A stretch of 35,290 nucleotides of DNA, taken from an uncultured Clostridia bacterium. Lineage in GTDB: Bacteria > Bacillota > Clostridia > Christensenellales > UBA3700. Positions 1-8,728 of this stretch are shown here, piece after piece. The stretch spans positions 78,083 through 113,372 of the forward strand of contig CANSGN010000005.1 of the NCBI GenBank assembly GCA_947646415.1, read 5' to 3'. Positions within the stretch are counted from its first letter, which is position 1. Every line of letters starts with the position of its first letter. The notes beneath the pieces were generated by a model that saw only the letters and a program-made list of their open reading frames with translations, had not been told where the DNA came from and made no database searches. A program made the position numbers and the translations under genes.

Positions 1-1767
1 CCTTGTACACTCTTTTAATTGTTCCAAAGTATCTTTAAACTCTTTCATTGCTATATCAAAAGTTTTTTTGTCCTCCAAATTTACACCCGCAACTTTTAAT
101 ATTTCGGACGGAGGCATACTGCCGCCCAAACTCAAAAACTTTTTATAGCTTTCCACATTTTTACCGTCTTTTAATATACCGTTTGCAATAACTACAGCGG
201 AAGTAATTCCCGTAGCATATTTATAAACATAAAAGCTGTTATAAAAATGCGGTATTCTTGCCCACTCGTAAGCAATCAAGCCGTCATCCAATGTGGAAGA
301 TTTGTAATACTTGTCGTTCAACTTTTTATATTCGTTACACAAAAATTCCGCCGTCAAAGCTTCGCCTTGCTCGTAAGCATTGTGGCAAATCATTTCAAAC
401 TCGGCAAATTGAGTTTGCCTGAACAAAGTTGTTCTGAACATATCCAAATAGTAGGATAGCAAATATTTTTTTTCATTGCCTTCAGCATTTGCAATCATAT
501 ATTTTAATAGCAAAATTTCATTTACCGTACTTGCAACTTCGGCTACGAAAATTTCATATCCGGCCTTTTCATAAGGCAGGCTTGAATTTGAATAATAGCT
601 GTGCATAGCATGTCCCAACTCATGCGCGATAGTAAACACATCGTGTGTCACGCCACTAAAATTAAGTAACACATAAGGGTGTACACCATAGCATCCCCAT
701 GAATAAGCTCCGCTACGTTTACCTGTATTTTCGTAAACATCTATCCATTTATCGGCAAAAGCACTGTCTAGTAACTTCGCATAATCTTTACCAAGTGGCT
801 CAAGTGCTTTTTTAACAATTTCCACTGCATCTTCATATTTATACAAATGCTCCACTTCGTCCACAATAGGAGTATGCATATCCCACATAGCAAGTTTTGT
901 ATAGCCCAACTCTCTTTTACGCAACGCTAAATAATTATGCAACAATTTTATATTTTTATCAACGCTATCGGTCAAATTTTTATAGATTATCGCAGGCACG
1001 TTTTCGTTAAACATTGCTTTATCTATGCTACTTTTATATCCGCGTACTTTAGCAAAAAAACAATTCTTTTTTACATTTCCCGCATAAATACTTGCGATTG
1101 TATTTATCATTTTTTTATAAGCACCAAACATATTGTTGTAAGCAGTTCTTCTAACCTTTCTGTCATTTGACTGTAAAAGCATACTATATGTGCCGTGTGT
1201 TAACTTGATTTTTTCTCCCTCAAACTTTACTTGTCCAAAATCGACATCCACGTTGTCAAACATATTGAATGCCGCCTTAAAGTTATCGGTAAACGAGGAC
1301 ATATTGCTAAGCAATTTTTCCTCCGTTTCGCTTAAAATATGTTTTTTCTCGCGAATTACGCTTTCAAAATAACAAGAATGATTTGCAAAATCTTTATCCG
1401 CTATAAAGCTATTAAGTTGCTCGTCACTCAATTTTGTAATTTCAGGTGTTATAAAACTTGAACTTACCGAATAGTCAACCAAAATCCTCTCCGCCTTGTC
1501 GGTAAGAGCTTGATACTTGGCAACAGCAGAGTCCTCGTCCATTTTCATTTTGGAGTAAACGTAAATTTTCTCCAATTTTTGAGACACTGACGAATTTAAT
1601 TGCAAACATTGCAAAATATCAGCTTTGTTATCAAGTTTGCCCGCAAAATTAGCAATTTCCTTTACCCCGATTTGTATTTCGTTATATAGTTTATCCCATT
1701 CTTCTCCGTCCGCTACAATATCGGAAAGATTCCATTTGTATTTGTCGTCAATTTCATTTCTTAGCAT
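1..1767 (-). CDS. pepF: Oligoendopeptidase F (M3 family), C-terminus cut by window edge
   Basis: A zinc metallopeptidase that degrades short peptides in the cytoplasm. I read 589 codons from an ATG at 1767, preceded by a GGGAGAGAG ribosome site; the family is usually about 600 residues, so only roughly the last ten are missing beyond the window. The zinc motif HELGH lies at residues 382-386, followed by AMHSYYS, and the third zinc ligand region (EIFVAEVASTVNE) follows about 25 residues later, as in M3 peptidases. The N-terminal helical lobe is complete. It lies 29 bases downstream of the patatin gene on the same strand and is probably co-transcribed with it. Confidence 0.95.
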   Translation of the reverse strand, partial: MLRNEIDDKYKWNLSDIVADGEEWDKLYNEIQIGVKEIANFAGKLDNKADILQCLQLNSSVSQKLEKIYVYSKMKMDEDSAVAKYQALTDKAERILVDYSVSSSFITPEITKLSDEQLNSFIADKDFANHSCYFESVIREKKHILSETEEKLLSNMSSFTDNFKAAFNMFDNVDVDFGQVKFEGEKIKLTHGTYSMLLQSNDRKVRRTAYNNMFGAYKKMINTIASIYAGNVKKNCFFAKVRGYKSSIDKAMFNENVPAIIYKNLTDSVDKNIKLLHNYLALRKRELGYTKLAMWDMHTPIVDEVEHLYKYEDAVEIVKKALEPLGKDYAKLLDSAFADKWIDVYENTGKRSGAYSWGCYGVHPYVLLNFSGVTHDVFTIAHELGHAMHSYYSNSSLPYEKAGYEIFVAEVASTVNEILLLKYMIANAEGNEKKYLLSYYLDMFRTTLFRQTQFAEFEMICHNAYEQGEALTAEFLCNEYKKLNDKYYKSSTLDDGLIAYEWARIPHFYNSFYVYKYATGITSAVVIANGILKDGKNVESYKKFLSLGGSMPPSEILKVAGVNLEDKKTFDIAMKEFKDTLEQLKECTR

Positions 1768-1796
1768 ATCTCTCTCCCGAAAAAATATATTCACAA

Positions 1797-2954
1797 TTAA
1801 TTATGCCTAAAATAATTGTCAATAGTCATAATTATTTTGATTTCCTTAAACATTTTACTGCCCGTATCAACGGATAATTTGTAAATGTTATCTTTAACCA
1901 ATCCGATAAACTCGTCGAAATAGTAAATTTTAAGTCTTTCAATACCTTCCAAATTGGCAATTTTTTCGTACAAACTCAAAATACTTTCCGCAAAATTTTT
2001 GCCTTTTAACTTTAGTTCTTTGTTTATAACCTCGGTCAGTTGAGGTAATCCTGCATAAATTTCTCCAAAAACATGTGCAAGCTCTACATACAAATCATCG
2101 TTTAAATCGCAAAATCCGTATCCAAAAGGCGATTTGTTTGACACATCGATAAAATAATTTTGTCCCACATATCCCCTTAGTAGCTTTAAACCGTCAAGAT
2201 AACCGATTTGTATTGCTCGCTCGGTTGATTGCGAAGTAAAATTCATAACTCTGCCCGGTTTTTCGCTAGGTTTGATATAAAAAACTTGGCTATTTTTATC
2301 TTTTGGATATTTTTTTGGTATTGAGCTTTTTGTTTCAATTGCAACAATATCCTTATAACCTTTATCGAGCAACATATTGATAGGCATATTGTCATAAACA
2401 CCGCCGTCAATAAATTCCTGTCCATCCACAACAGTCTTTTTAAACCCGGGGAAAGATGCAGATGCCATAACATAGTCAGCCACTTTATCTTTTGCCATAT
2501 CCTCTACAAAAATTGACAATGGTTGTTTTTCCGTTACGGAATATGTCATAATTCCAAAGTCAATGCCCGAGGACCTAAGCAAATCTTCATCAATATTAGC
2601 TTTAATCAAATTTTTAATTTTTGTAGTATCCAAACCGCCTTGACCGATAATCTTTTTGACATAGTTGTAAAAATATCTTATGGTCTCCTGGTCGAAATTT
2701 TTGTTTACCACATTTTCGCCGTAGTTATTGTTTATGTCAAGCACATTAGCAAAGTCGATTTCACGCCAAATCTTCATACTGTCTTCAAACCTGTTTTGTG
2801 CTACCATAACGCCGTTAAGTGCGCCAACCGAAGTCCCTGCAACGCCGTCAAATTTATAACCAGCCTCAAAAAGTGCTTTTAATACTCCTGCTTGATAAGC
2901 ACCTCTTGCGCCGCCGCCCTCCAAAACAAGTCCCAATCTCTTTTGATTTTCCAC
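1797..2954 (-). CDS. Patatin-like phospholipase
   Basis: A cytoplasmic or membrane-associated acyl hydrolase of the patatin family (385 residues). The glycine-rich oxyanion motif GGGARG is at residues 13-18, the nucleophile elbow GTSVG at 40-44 (Ser42), and the second member of the Ser-Asp dyad in DGG at 183-185. The start is a GTG at 2954 with AGGAGAAAGC just upstream; no ATG fits the family's N-terminus better. The C-terminal 200 residues are the variable part seen in bacterial patatins. A promoter (3017-3045) precedes it, and pepF follows after a short gap. The substrate lipid cannot be told from sequence. Confidence 0.93.
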   Translation of the reverse strand: MENQKRLGLVLEGGGARGAYQAGVLKALFEAGYKFDGVAGTSVGALNGVMVAQNRFEDSMKIWREIDFANVLDINNNYGENVVNKNFDQETIRYFYNYVKKIIGQGGLDTTKIKNLIKANIDEDLLRSSGIDFGIMTYSVTEKQPLSIFVEDMAKDKVADYVMASASFPGFKKTVVDGQEFIDGGVYDNMPINMLLDKGYKDIVAIETKSSIPKKYPKDKNSQVFYIKPSEKPGRVMNFTSQSTERAIQIGYLDGLKLLRGYVGQNYFIDVSNKSPFGYGFCDLNDDLYVELAHVFGEIYAGLPQLTEVINKELKLKGKNFAESILSLYEKIANLEGIERLKIYYFDEFIGLVKDNIYKLSVDTGSKMFKEIKIIMTIDNYFRHN

Positions 2955-3016
2955 TAACGCTTTCTCCTAATGTAAAATTTTGACTTTGCAAACAAAACTG
3001 CATTTTATACTCCTAC

Positions 3017-3045
3017 ATTTTAACATTATTTTTAAATTTTGTAAA
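3017..3045 (-). promoter_or_regulatory. Sigma-A type promoter of the patatin-pepF unit
   Basis: On the minus strand TTTACA (3040-3045), a 17-base spacer and TAAAAT (3017-3022). This predicts a start of transcription near 3010 and a leader of about 55 bases before the GTG of the patatin gene. Confidence 0.6.
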
Positions 3046-3240
3046 GTATTATTTTTAAATATAATAATATTAAGGAAAAACGATTAAATGCGACAAACAT
3101 ATTTTTCTTGCTAAATAAACTAACTAAAACAAGTTTGTTTTTTTAATAAATGTTCCGTAAATAACAAATAATACCGATTTTCGCAAGGTTTTATGCGTTT
3201 TTTAGTTTATAGCTTATATAATTAGTAATATATTGCAAAC
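3046..3240. other. Intergenic region, no gene seen
   Basis: This is the rest of the 328-base gap between the patatin gene and the coiled-coil gene. It is very AT-rich with stops in every frame; besides the promoter and terminator annotated separately I see no gene, repeat or structured RNA. Confidence 0.6.
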
Positions 3241-3275
3241 AAAAAAATGACCTTTTATAAATAAAAAGTCATTTT
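3241..3275 (-). terminator. Rho-independent terminator of the alr-coaD unit
   Basis: On the minus strand AAAATGACTTTTTA pairs with TAAAAGGTCATTTT around a three-base loop and runs into a T tract. It lies just after the stop of the coiled-coil gene. Confidence 0.8.
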
Positions 3276-3282
3276 AAATTTG

Positions 3283-3756
3283 TTATTGTTTTTTGTTGTA
3301 CATATTTTGAAATTCGTCTAAAATAGTATTTTTACTATCTCTTACGCAATTTATAATATCTATCATTTTATTTTCGGATTCTTTTAAAAGTTCCATAAGC
3401 GAGTCCATTGTTTCGTAAATCATTCTGTCACTTTGCTCTTTTGCATCGCCTATAATCTGATTAGCCTCGTATTTAGCTTGTTTTGTAAGCTCCGATTCGT
3501 CCAAAATTTTATTTGCTTTTGCTTTGGCATCGCTAATCAAATGACTAGCATACTCCTCTGCCTCCCTCATTATATTTTCCTTTTCGGTCAATATTATTTG
3601 GGCTTCCTTTATCTCTTGTGGCAAAAGAGACTTTAATGTCAAAATATAATCCATACATTTTCCCTCGTCGATATATCTGTTACCTCCGAGCATAGAACGT
3701 CTGGAATCTTTTATTTCACTTTCAAGTTCATTCAAAATTTTTACAAAATCATTCAT
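3283..3756 (-). CDS. Coiled-coil protein downstream of coaD (DivIVA-like / V-ATPase subunit H-like)
   Basis: A 157-residue hydrophilic protein with no membrane segment. Residues about 50-110 are strongly heptad-patterned and Ala/Glu/Lys-rich (EAEEYASHLISDAKAKANK), the pattern that automatic annotation often labels as ATPase subunit H or DivIVA-like. Proteins of this type are commonly found directly after coaD in Clostridia. Its ATG overlaps the end of coaD by eight bases, so translation is probably coupled. It is the last gene of the unit before a terminator. A structural or scaffolding role is inference; no catalytic motif is visible. Confidence 0.75.
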   Translation of the reverse strand: MNDFVKILNELESEIKDSRRSMLGGNRYIDEGKCMDYILTLKSLLPQEIKEAQIILTEKENIMREAEEYASHLISDAKAKANKILDESELTKQAKYEANQIIGDAKEQSDRMIYETMDSLMELLKESENKMIDIINCVRDSKNTILDEFQNMYNKKQ

Positions 3757-4252
3757 ATTTTATCCTCCTTATCTCTTCTGTCACGTCATCTGTCAAAAAG
3801 TTTTTTATATTAGTTAAATCATTATCCGATTCATTTTTTTTGTTACTTTTTATTATATTTCTTACTTTTGTACTGCTTATATTTAAATATTCACTACTGC
3901 TTGCAATAAAATGAGTATTTACACCGCAGTGCTTATAATTGTATACTGCCATTTCGGTTTCAAAAGCATAATCGATATTATTTCGAAATCCGCGGATAAT
4001 AACGTCGATATTATTACTTATGCAAAAATCGCTAACCATACCGTTACTGCCTATTACTTGCACGTTTTCAAGTCCTTGAGTTGCGATTTTACACAGCTTA
4101 ACACGCGTTTGCAAATCAAAAAGATGCTCTTTTTCCTCATTGTTAAAAACACCGACAATTATGCTGTATCCCATATCCAATGCTTTTTTTATAATATCTA
4201 TATGCCCTATTGTAATCGGGTCAAACGAGCCGCTAATCAAACACCTTTTCAT
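3749..4252 (-). CDS. coaD: Phosphopantetheine adenylyltransferase
   Basis: Transfers AMP from ATP to 4'-phosphopantetheine to make dephospho-CoA, the fourth step of CoA synthesis. The nucleotidyltransferase signature GSFDPITIGH is at residues 8-17 (TxGH at 14-17), the phosphate-binding arginine is in IIRGFR (85-90), and ISSTKVR is at 125-131. The 167-residue length fits the family. Its ATG overlaps the stop of rsmD by one base, the usual rsmD-coaD arrangement of Firmicutes. Confidence 0.97.
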   Translation of the reverse strand: MKRCLISGSFDPITIGHIDIIKKALDMGYSIIVGVFNNEEKEHLFDLQTRVKLCKIATQGLENVQVIGSNGMVSDFCISNNIDVIIRGFRNNIDYAFETEMAVYNYKHCGVNTHFIASSSEYLNISSTKVRNIIKSNKKNESDNDLTNIKNFLTDDVTEEIRRIKYE

Positions 4253-4791
4253 TATTCCGCCTCGTAAATATCTATTGCCGTAATGCCATATTTTTTGCTT
4301 TTTATTATTTTATAACCATCTACTGTTTTATCAAAATCTTTTTCGTACAAACTCTCAAAAATTACTATACCGCTAGGAGCTAAAACATTGTTTGCCTTTA
4401 TTGTATCTAGTATTTTTTTTATATCTTTAAAATTGTACGGTGGGTCTAAAAATATTATATCGAAATCGCTGTTTTTAAGCCTAGACAAAGCGTACTCAAA
4501 GTCTCCAAAGATTACTTGAGCCTCTTCCTTTAACATTTGCAAATTTTGCTTTATCAAACTTATGCTTTCTTTACTGTTGTCAACAAAAACAACCTTTTCC
4601 GCACCGCGACTGATTGCCTCAATACCTATAGCACCGCTACCTGCAAATAAATCAAGAAATTTAGAGCCGATAACATCGTTTTGTATTATATTAAATATTG
4701 ATTCCTTAACCATATCGGTTGTAGGTCTGACATCGCTGTTTTTAGGCGAATATAAAGGTCTGCTCCTATGTTTTCCCGCTACTACTCTCAT
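4252..4791 (-). CDS. rsmD: 16S rRNA (guanine966-N2)-methyltransferase
   Basis: Methylates G966 of 16S rRNA in the small subunit using S-adenosylmethionine. The 179-residue protein starts with the family's MRVVAGKHRSRPL and has RPTTDMVKESIFN at 22-34, the SAM-binding loop DLFAGSGAIGIE at 47-58 and the catalytic DPPY at 116-119. It is one base from the preceding cyclo-ligase gene and overlaps coaD, so the unit is probably translated as a block. Confidence 0.96.
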   Translation of the reverse strand: MRVVAGKHRSRPLYSPKNSDVRPTTDMVKESIFNIIQNDVIGSKFLDLFAGSGAIGIEAISRGAEKVVFVDNSKESISLIKQNLQMLKEEAQVIFGDFEYALSRLKNSDFDIIFLDPPYNFKDIKKILDTIKANNVLAPSGIVIFESLYEKDFDKTVDGYKIIKSKKYGITAIDIYEAE

Positions 4792-4792
4792 T

Positions 4793-5323
4793 TTACCTCA
4801 CAAAAATTTTATCCATTTTAATATCGTGACTTTCCGTTACTATCTCATCCAAAACTTGTTCTTTAAACGCCACGGCAACTTTTTTGCAATTAGGAAACTT
4901 AGCAAAAAATCTATCGTAATATCCTTTACCTTTGCCCAATCTGTTCCCCTGCTTGTCCACTGCAAGCACAGGAACAAAACAAAGGTCAATGTTGGTTTGA
5001 ACACTCTCTCCAATCGGCTCTAAAATACCAAAAGCTCCTTTTTGCAACGGACAAGGGAACTTAACAAGCTCTATTTCATCCCCGCATACTCTAGGCAAAT
5101 AGCATTGTTTGCCAAACGAAGAGGTAAATTCAAACAGCCAATCTATATTTACCTCCGTTATCATAGCCTTATACAACAAAATATGGCTATGCTCGTTAAT
5201 TATCCTGCTGTTAATAATATCGCTTACTATCATTTGACTTTTAAAACTGCGGTCAAAATAGCTCATATTATTCAATTTTTCTCGTACTATAGCCCGTTGT
5301 TCCGCTTTAGTCAATGTACACAT
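4793..5323 (-). CDS. 5-formyltetrahydrofolate cyclo-ligase
   Basis: Converts 5-formyl-THF to 5,10-methenyl-THF with ATP, returning stored folate to the one-carbon pool. The 176-residue protein carries the basic N-terminal KAEQRAIVREKL and the hallmark RLGKGKGYYDRF around residue 130. I start at the ATG at 5323, eight bases after an AAAAGGAAG ribosome site; an in-frame TTG two codons upstream is too close to that site. The start lies inside the end of alr (17-base overlap), so the two are coupled. It is often called fthC/yqgN in Bacilli. Confidence 0.95.
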   Translation of the reverse strand: MCTLTKAEQRAIVREKLNNMSYFDRSFKSQMIVSDIINSRIINEHSHILLYKAMITEVNIDWLFEFTSSFGKQCYLPRVCGDEIELVKFPCPLQKGAFGILEPIGESVQTNIDLCFVPVLAVDKQGNRLGKGKGYYDRFFAKFPNCKKVAVAFKEQVLDEIVTESHDIKMDKIFVR

Positions 5324-6293
5324 ATTCAAATCTTCCTTTTAATGCTGTCATAAGCTCGTATTTAGAAATATTCATACTTTGCGACCTGTTCTCAAATGAC
5401 AAATTTTCAGTATCGTAAACTACTATTTTATCCCCTACTTTTGCCGAAATATCCGAGATATCTATAATGAACGAATCCATACTAATTTTGCCGATAACCT
5501 TACAAAAATCGGCATTAAATGCCATTTTTTGTCCGCAAAATCGCCTTATTATTCCGTCAAAATAACCGCCTTCGCAAACAGCTATTTTAAGTGGTTTATC
5601 GGCAACAAATTCCCCGTCATAGCCAATACATTCGCCGCGTTTTATTTCCTTAATTTGCAATATTTCGGATGTAACGCCTATTGCATTGTCATATAATCCA
5701 ATACCAAGCCTTACCATATCGCTATCGATTATGTGACTGCAATTTTTGTAGTTCGTCGCAAAAATATGTGTCAATATTTCCCTATTAAACTTTTTTACTA
5801 TATCTATGCTTTGACTGAATTTTTCCAACTGACTGTCCGTCAATAATTTGTTTGCGGAATAGATATGCGAGTATACTCCTTCAATGTCATTTGCATCCAT
5901 TATTTTAAGAAGCTCTAACAAATTATCTTTGCCTTTCACACCGCACCTATTCATACCACTGTCAACTGCAATGTGATATTTTAAACCTTTAACATAGTTG
6001 TCTGGTATACTTATTGACGCTGTTATATTGTATTTTTTACAAATAGAATATTCATTTTTATTGAATGACAAGGACAAAATAGGTTTGTTTATCCCCATAC
6101 TTCTTAGCTTTATTCCCTCCAAAACATTTGCAACGGCAAATCCGCAAACATAGTCTTGAATATAGGATGCAATAAGCATGCCGTTGTTATAGCAGTTAGC
6201 TTTTACAACTGCCATAACCTCTGCCCCACAATGTAATTTTGCTTGTTCTATATTATTTTTTATTTGATTTATATCAATATACTTTGTTAAAAT
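5307..6293 (-). CDS. alr: Alanine racemase, apparently using an ATT start codon
   Basis: PLP enzyme that makes D-alanine for peptidoglycan. AVVKAN carries the PLP lysine (Lys31 in my numbering), GGYFDG is the equivalent of the GYADG loop with the catalytic tyrosine, and ISMDSFIIDIS follows. The first ATG (6215) sits only four codons before the PLP lysine and would remove the family's first strand. The frame stays open upstream and encodes KYIDINQIKNNIEQA, a normal Alr N-terminus, but before the stop at about 6311 it offers no ATG, GTG or TTG. Two ATT codons (6296, 6293) follow an AGGGGTG ribosome site; the second has the better spacing (7 bases). At 328 residues it is somewhat short for the family. 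Confidence 0.85.
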   Translation of the reverse strand: MLTKYIDINQIKNNIEQAKLHCGAEVMAVVKANCYNNGMLIASYIQDYVCGFAVANVLEGIKLRSMGINKPILSLSFNKNEYSICKKYNITASISIPDNYVKGLKYHIAVDSGMNRCGVKGKDNLLELLKIMDANDIEGVYSHIYSANKLLTDSQLEKFSQSIDIVKKFNREILTHIFATNYKNCSHIIDSDMVRLGIGLYDNAIGVTSEILQIKEIKRGECIGYDGEFVADKPLKIAVCEGGYFDGIIRRFCGQKMAFNADFCKVIGKISMDSFIIDISDISAKVGDKIVVYDTENLSFENRSQSMNISKYELMTALKGRFEYVYID

Positions 6294-6358
6294 AATTACA
6301 CCCCTAAATTATTAGCTTTCGGATATACATATTTTATTCACAAAGCGATATTTTTGTT

Positions 6359-6388
6359 ATTATATAAATTAAATTATCGAATTTTCAA
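6359..6388 (-). promoter_or_regulatory. Promoter of the alr-coaD unit inside the end of the ACT gene
   Basis: On the minus strand TTGAAA (6383-6388), an 18-base spacer and TATAAT (6359-6364). The -35 box lies in the last codons of the ACT-protein gene. It would give alr its own transcript with a leader of about 60 bases. Confidence 0.5.
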
Positions 6389-6791
6389 GCACTTTTATTT
6401 TATTTTTTTCTATCACTGCCATAGCTTTTTGTATGTCGGATACTTTAAGCATTATTATTGCCTTTTTCGCCTCTGTTCTTGCATAGGAATATAAGTATTC
6501 GATTTCAACGCCGCCTATATACAAAAGTTCCAGCACTTCGGATAATCCGCCTGCCCTATCTTCTACCTCTATACCAATCAAATCGGAACTAGTAACTGTA
6601 AAGCCTGCCTCACGCAATACTTTGACTGCTTTGGAATTATCACGTGTAATTGCACGTAAAATACCAAACTCCTTAGTATCCGCAATGCTCATAGATACCA
6701 AATCGATTTTGTTATCTGCTAAAACTTTTGCAAAATCGCCGACTCTACCTTTACGGTTTTCCAAAAAAACTGCAATTTGATTAACTAACAT
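6369..6791 (-). CDS. Tandem ACT-domain protein of the PaaK/IorAB operon
   Basis: A 140-residue protein made of two ACT folds: residues about 1-65 (LVNQIAVFLENRKGRVGDFAKVL) and 70-140 (IGIEVEDRAGGLSEVLELL). ACT domains bind amino acids and regulate metabolism. Proteins of this type are typically encoded beside phenylacetate-CoA ligase and indolepyruvate oxidoreductase genes, as here, so sensing of an aromatic amino acid is a reasonable inference. There is no attached enzyme or DNA-binding domain, so its output is unknown. Ribosome site AAGGGGAG precedes the ATG; the gap to the ligase gene is 18 bases. Confidence 0.85.
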   Translation of the reverse strand: MLVNQIAVFLENRKGRVGDFAKVLADNKIDLVSMSIADTKEFGILRAITRDNSKAVKVLREAGFTVTSSDLIGIEVEDRAGGLSEVLELLYIGGVEIEYLYSYARTEAKKAIIMLKVSDIQKAMAVIEKNKIKVLENSII

Positions 6792-6809
6792 ATTTATCTC
6801 CCCTTATAC

Positions 6810-8117
6810 TTAATTAGCTTTTTTACGATTATCAATTATACGCTTTGCTTTACCTTCGCTTCTACTCAAACTGTTAGGACTTACCAAAGTAATTTTTGCG
6901 CTTATTCCTAAGTTGGAAGTCATTTCATGCTCGATTTCTTTCTTCAAAGCTTGAAGTTTACCTACTTCGTCGCTAAAATATGATTCGCTAATTTCTATTT
7001 GAATTTCAAAAGTGTCCAAAGCACCAACTCTGTCAACAATAATTTGATAATGCGGAGAAATCCTATCTCCTATATTAAATAATACGCTTTCTATTTGAGA
7101 CGGGAACACATTTACGCCACGTATGATAAGCATATCGTCAGTTCTGCCTGTCACTCTGTTCATACGAACAAGCGTTCTGCCACATTTACATTCACCCAAT
7201 TTAAAGCTTGTAATATCCCTTGTTCTATACCTTATAAGAGGAATACCCTCTTTTGTAAGCGTAGTAATAACAAGCTCGCCCTTTTCGCCAAATGGTACAG
7301 GCTCCAATGTATCAGGGTCAACAATTTCAGGGAAGAAATGGTCCTCATTGATATGAAGTCCGTCTTGCTCCTCACACTCCATAGCAACACCTGGCCCCAT
7401 AATTTCGCTTAAACCATAAATATCGTAAGCTTTGATTTGCAATCTTTTTTCAATATCGCGACGCATTTCGTCAGACCAAGGCTCCGCACCAAATATACCG
7501 CGTTTCAACTTAAATTGACTTCTATCCGTAAAGCCCTCTTTAGCCATAGCCTCGCTTAAATAAATTGCATAAGATGGTGTACAGCATAGTGTATCCGCAC
7601 CGAAATCTCTCATCAACTGTAACTGCCTTAAAGTATTACCGCTTGAGGTAGGCACTGTAAGTGCACCCAATCTTTGGCTACCGTCATGTAATCCCAAACC
7701 GCCTGTAAACAACCCGTATCCGAATGACACTTGTACAACGGAATTATTATCTGCACCTGTCATACTCAAACATCTTGCAGCCATATCCGCCCAAACATCC
7801 AAGTCATTTTGTGTGTATCCCACAACTGTCAATTTCCCCGTAGTACCGCTTGAGGCATGCACCCTTACGATTTCGCTTTGAGGAGCGCTGAAAAAATTAA
7901 ACGGATAGCTCTCCCTTAAATCGTGCTTTACGGTAAACGGCAATTTAGTAATGTCGTCAATAGATTTTATATCCTCAGGCTTAACACCTGTAGCATCCAT
8001 CTTTTTACGGTAAATTTCCACATTGTCATACACTTTTTTTACAACTTTTACAAGCCTTTCGCTTTGAACTTTTTTAAGTTCTTCTCTACTCAAATATTGC
8101 ATATTGTCGCTATACAT
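6810..8117 (-). CDS. paaK: Phenylacetate-CoA ligase (second copy)
   Basis: AMP-forming ligase that activates phenylacetate or related aryl acids with ATP and CoA. The 435-residue length is typical. The P-loop-like ASSGTTGK is at 88-95, IYGLSEIMGPG (motif A5 region) near 234, the RYRTRDIT hinge region near 300, and the C-terminal half ends with SRSEGKAKRI. Cysteines in GECKCGRT near 310 match the Cys pattern of anaerobic PaaK proteins. GGAGG precedes the ATG. It is similar along its whole length to the other copy at 10590-11888. Which aryl acid each copy uses cannot be told from sequence. Confidence 0.93.
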   Translation of the reverse strand: MYSDNMQYLSREELKKVQSERLVKVVKKVYDNVEIYRKKMDATGVKPEDIKSIDDITKLPFTVKHDLRESYPFNFFSAPQSEIVRVHASSGTTGKLTVVGYTQNDLDVWADMAARCLSMTGADNNSVVQVSFGYGLFTGGLGLHDGSQRLGALTVPTSSGNTLRQLQLMRDFGADTLCCTPSYAIYLSEAMAKEGFTDRSQFKLKRGIFGAEPWSDEMRRDIEKRLQIKAYDIYGLSEIMGPGVAMECEEQDGLHINEDHFFPEIVDPDTLEPVPFGEKGELVITTLTKEGIPLIRYRTRDITSFKLGECKCGRTLVRMNRVTGRTDDMLIIRGVNVFPSQIESVLFNIGDRISPHYQIIVDRVGALDTFEIQIEISESYFSDEVGKLQALKKEIEHEMTSNLGISAKITLVSPNSLSRSEGKAKRIIDNRKKAN

Positions 8118-8158
8118 AATCTTGTCCTCCGAGTTGTTTAGCTATTGATTAAATTTTA

Positions 8159-8728
8159 TTATTTGGCATTAAAGCCTTTTTCTATTGCCATTAAGTTGAT
8201 ATCCAAAAATCTAGCGGGAACAGTCATTTTAACTGCCTCGATAATATCTTCGTATTTAAAGCCCAAATTTTTTGCAAGTGCGCCAAGCATAATCACATTG
8301 GCAACTTTTACATTACCGCATTCGTGCGCCAACTCCGCAGCATTTATAAACAATGTGTTTTTGCAAACTTCTTGCAACTTTTGTTTTATATCATTAGGAT
8401 ATTCCATAGCTCCCGTAATCACAGGCATTGGCATAATTTCTTGCTCGTTTACAACCATCATACCGTCCTTTTTAAGATAATGACGCCACCTTAGCGCTTC
8501 CAATTTTTCAAAAGCGATTATGATATCCGCATCGCCTACGGCAACTATAGGACTAAGTATATTGTTTCCTACTCTTACATGGGTAACAACGCTTCCTCCT
8601 CTTTGGCTCATACCATGAACTTCCGACAATTTACAGTCTTGACCTGTAAGTACGGCATAATTACCCAAAACTCTTGATGCCAAAAGTGTACCTTGTCCAC
8701 CAACTCCAACTATCAAAATATTAGCCAT
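8159..8728 (-). CDS. iorB: Indolepyruvate ferredoxin oxidoreductase, beta subunit
   Basis: The gamma-domain subunit of the oxygen-sensitive IorAB complex, which oxidatively decarboxylates aryl-pyruvates to aryl-acetyl-CoA with reduction of ferredoxin. The 189-residue protein starts ANILIVGVGGQGTLLASRVL and has SEVHGMSQRGGSV at about 37-49, both signatures of pyruvate:ferredoxin-type gamma domains. Its ATG overlaps the stop of iorA (TAATG), so the subunits are coupled. The second ligase gene follows 41 bases later. Confidence 0.95.
   Translation of the reverse strand: MANILIVGVGGQGTLLASRVLGNYAVLTGQDCKLSEVHGMSQRGGSVVTHVRVGNNILSPIVAVGDADIIIAFEKLEALRWRHYLKKDGMMVVNEQEIMPMPVITGAMEYPNDIKQKLQEVCKNTLFINAAELAHECGNVKVANVIMLGALAKNLGFKYEDIIEAVKMTVPARFLDINLMAIEKGFNAK

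Noticed and set aside
2880..3003. A short minus-strand upstream ORF (ATG at 3003) overlapping the start of the patatin gene in another frame
   Set aside because: The predicted transcription start near 3010 leaves it without a usable ribosome site, and its product is low-complexity and then antisense-like; the GTG of the patatin gene has a clear site of its own.
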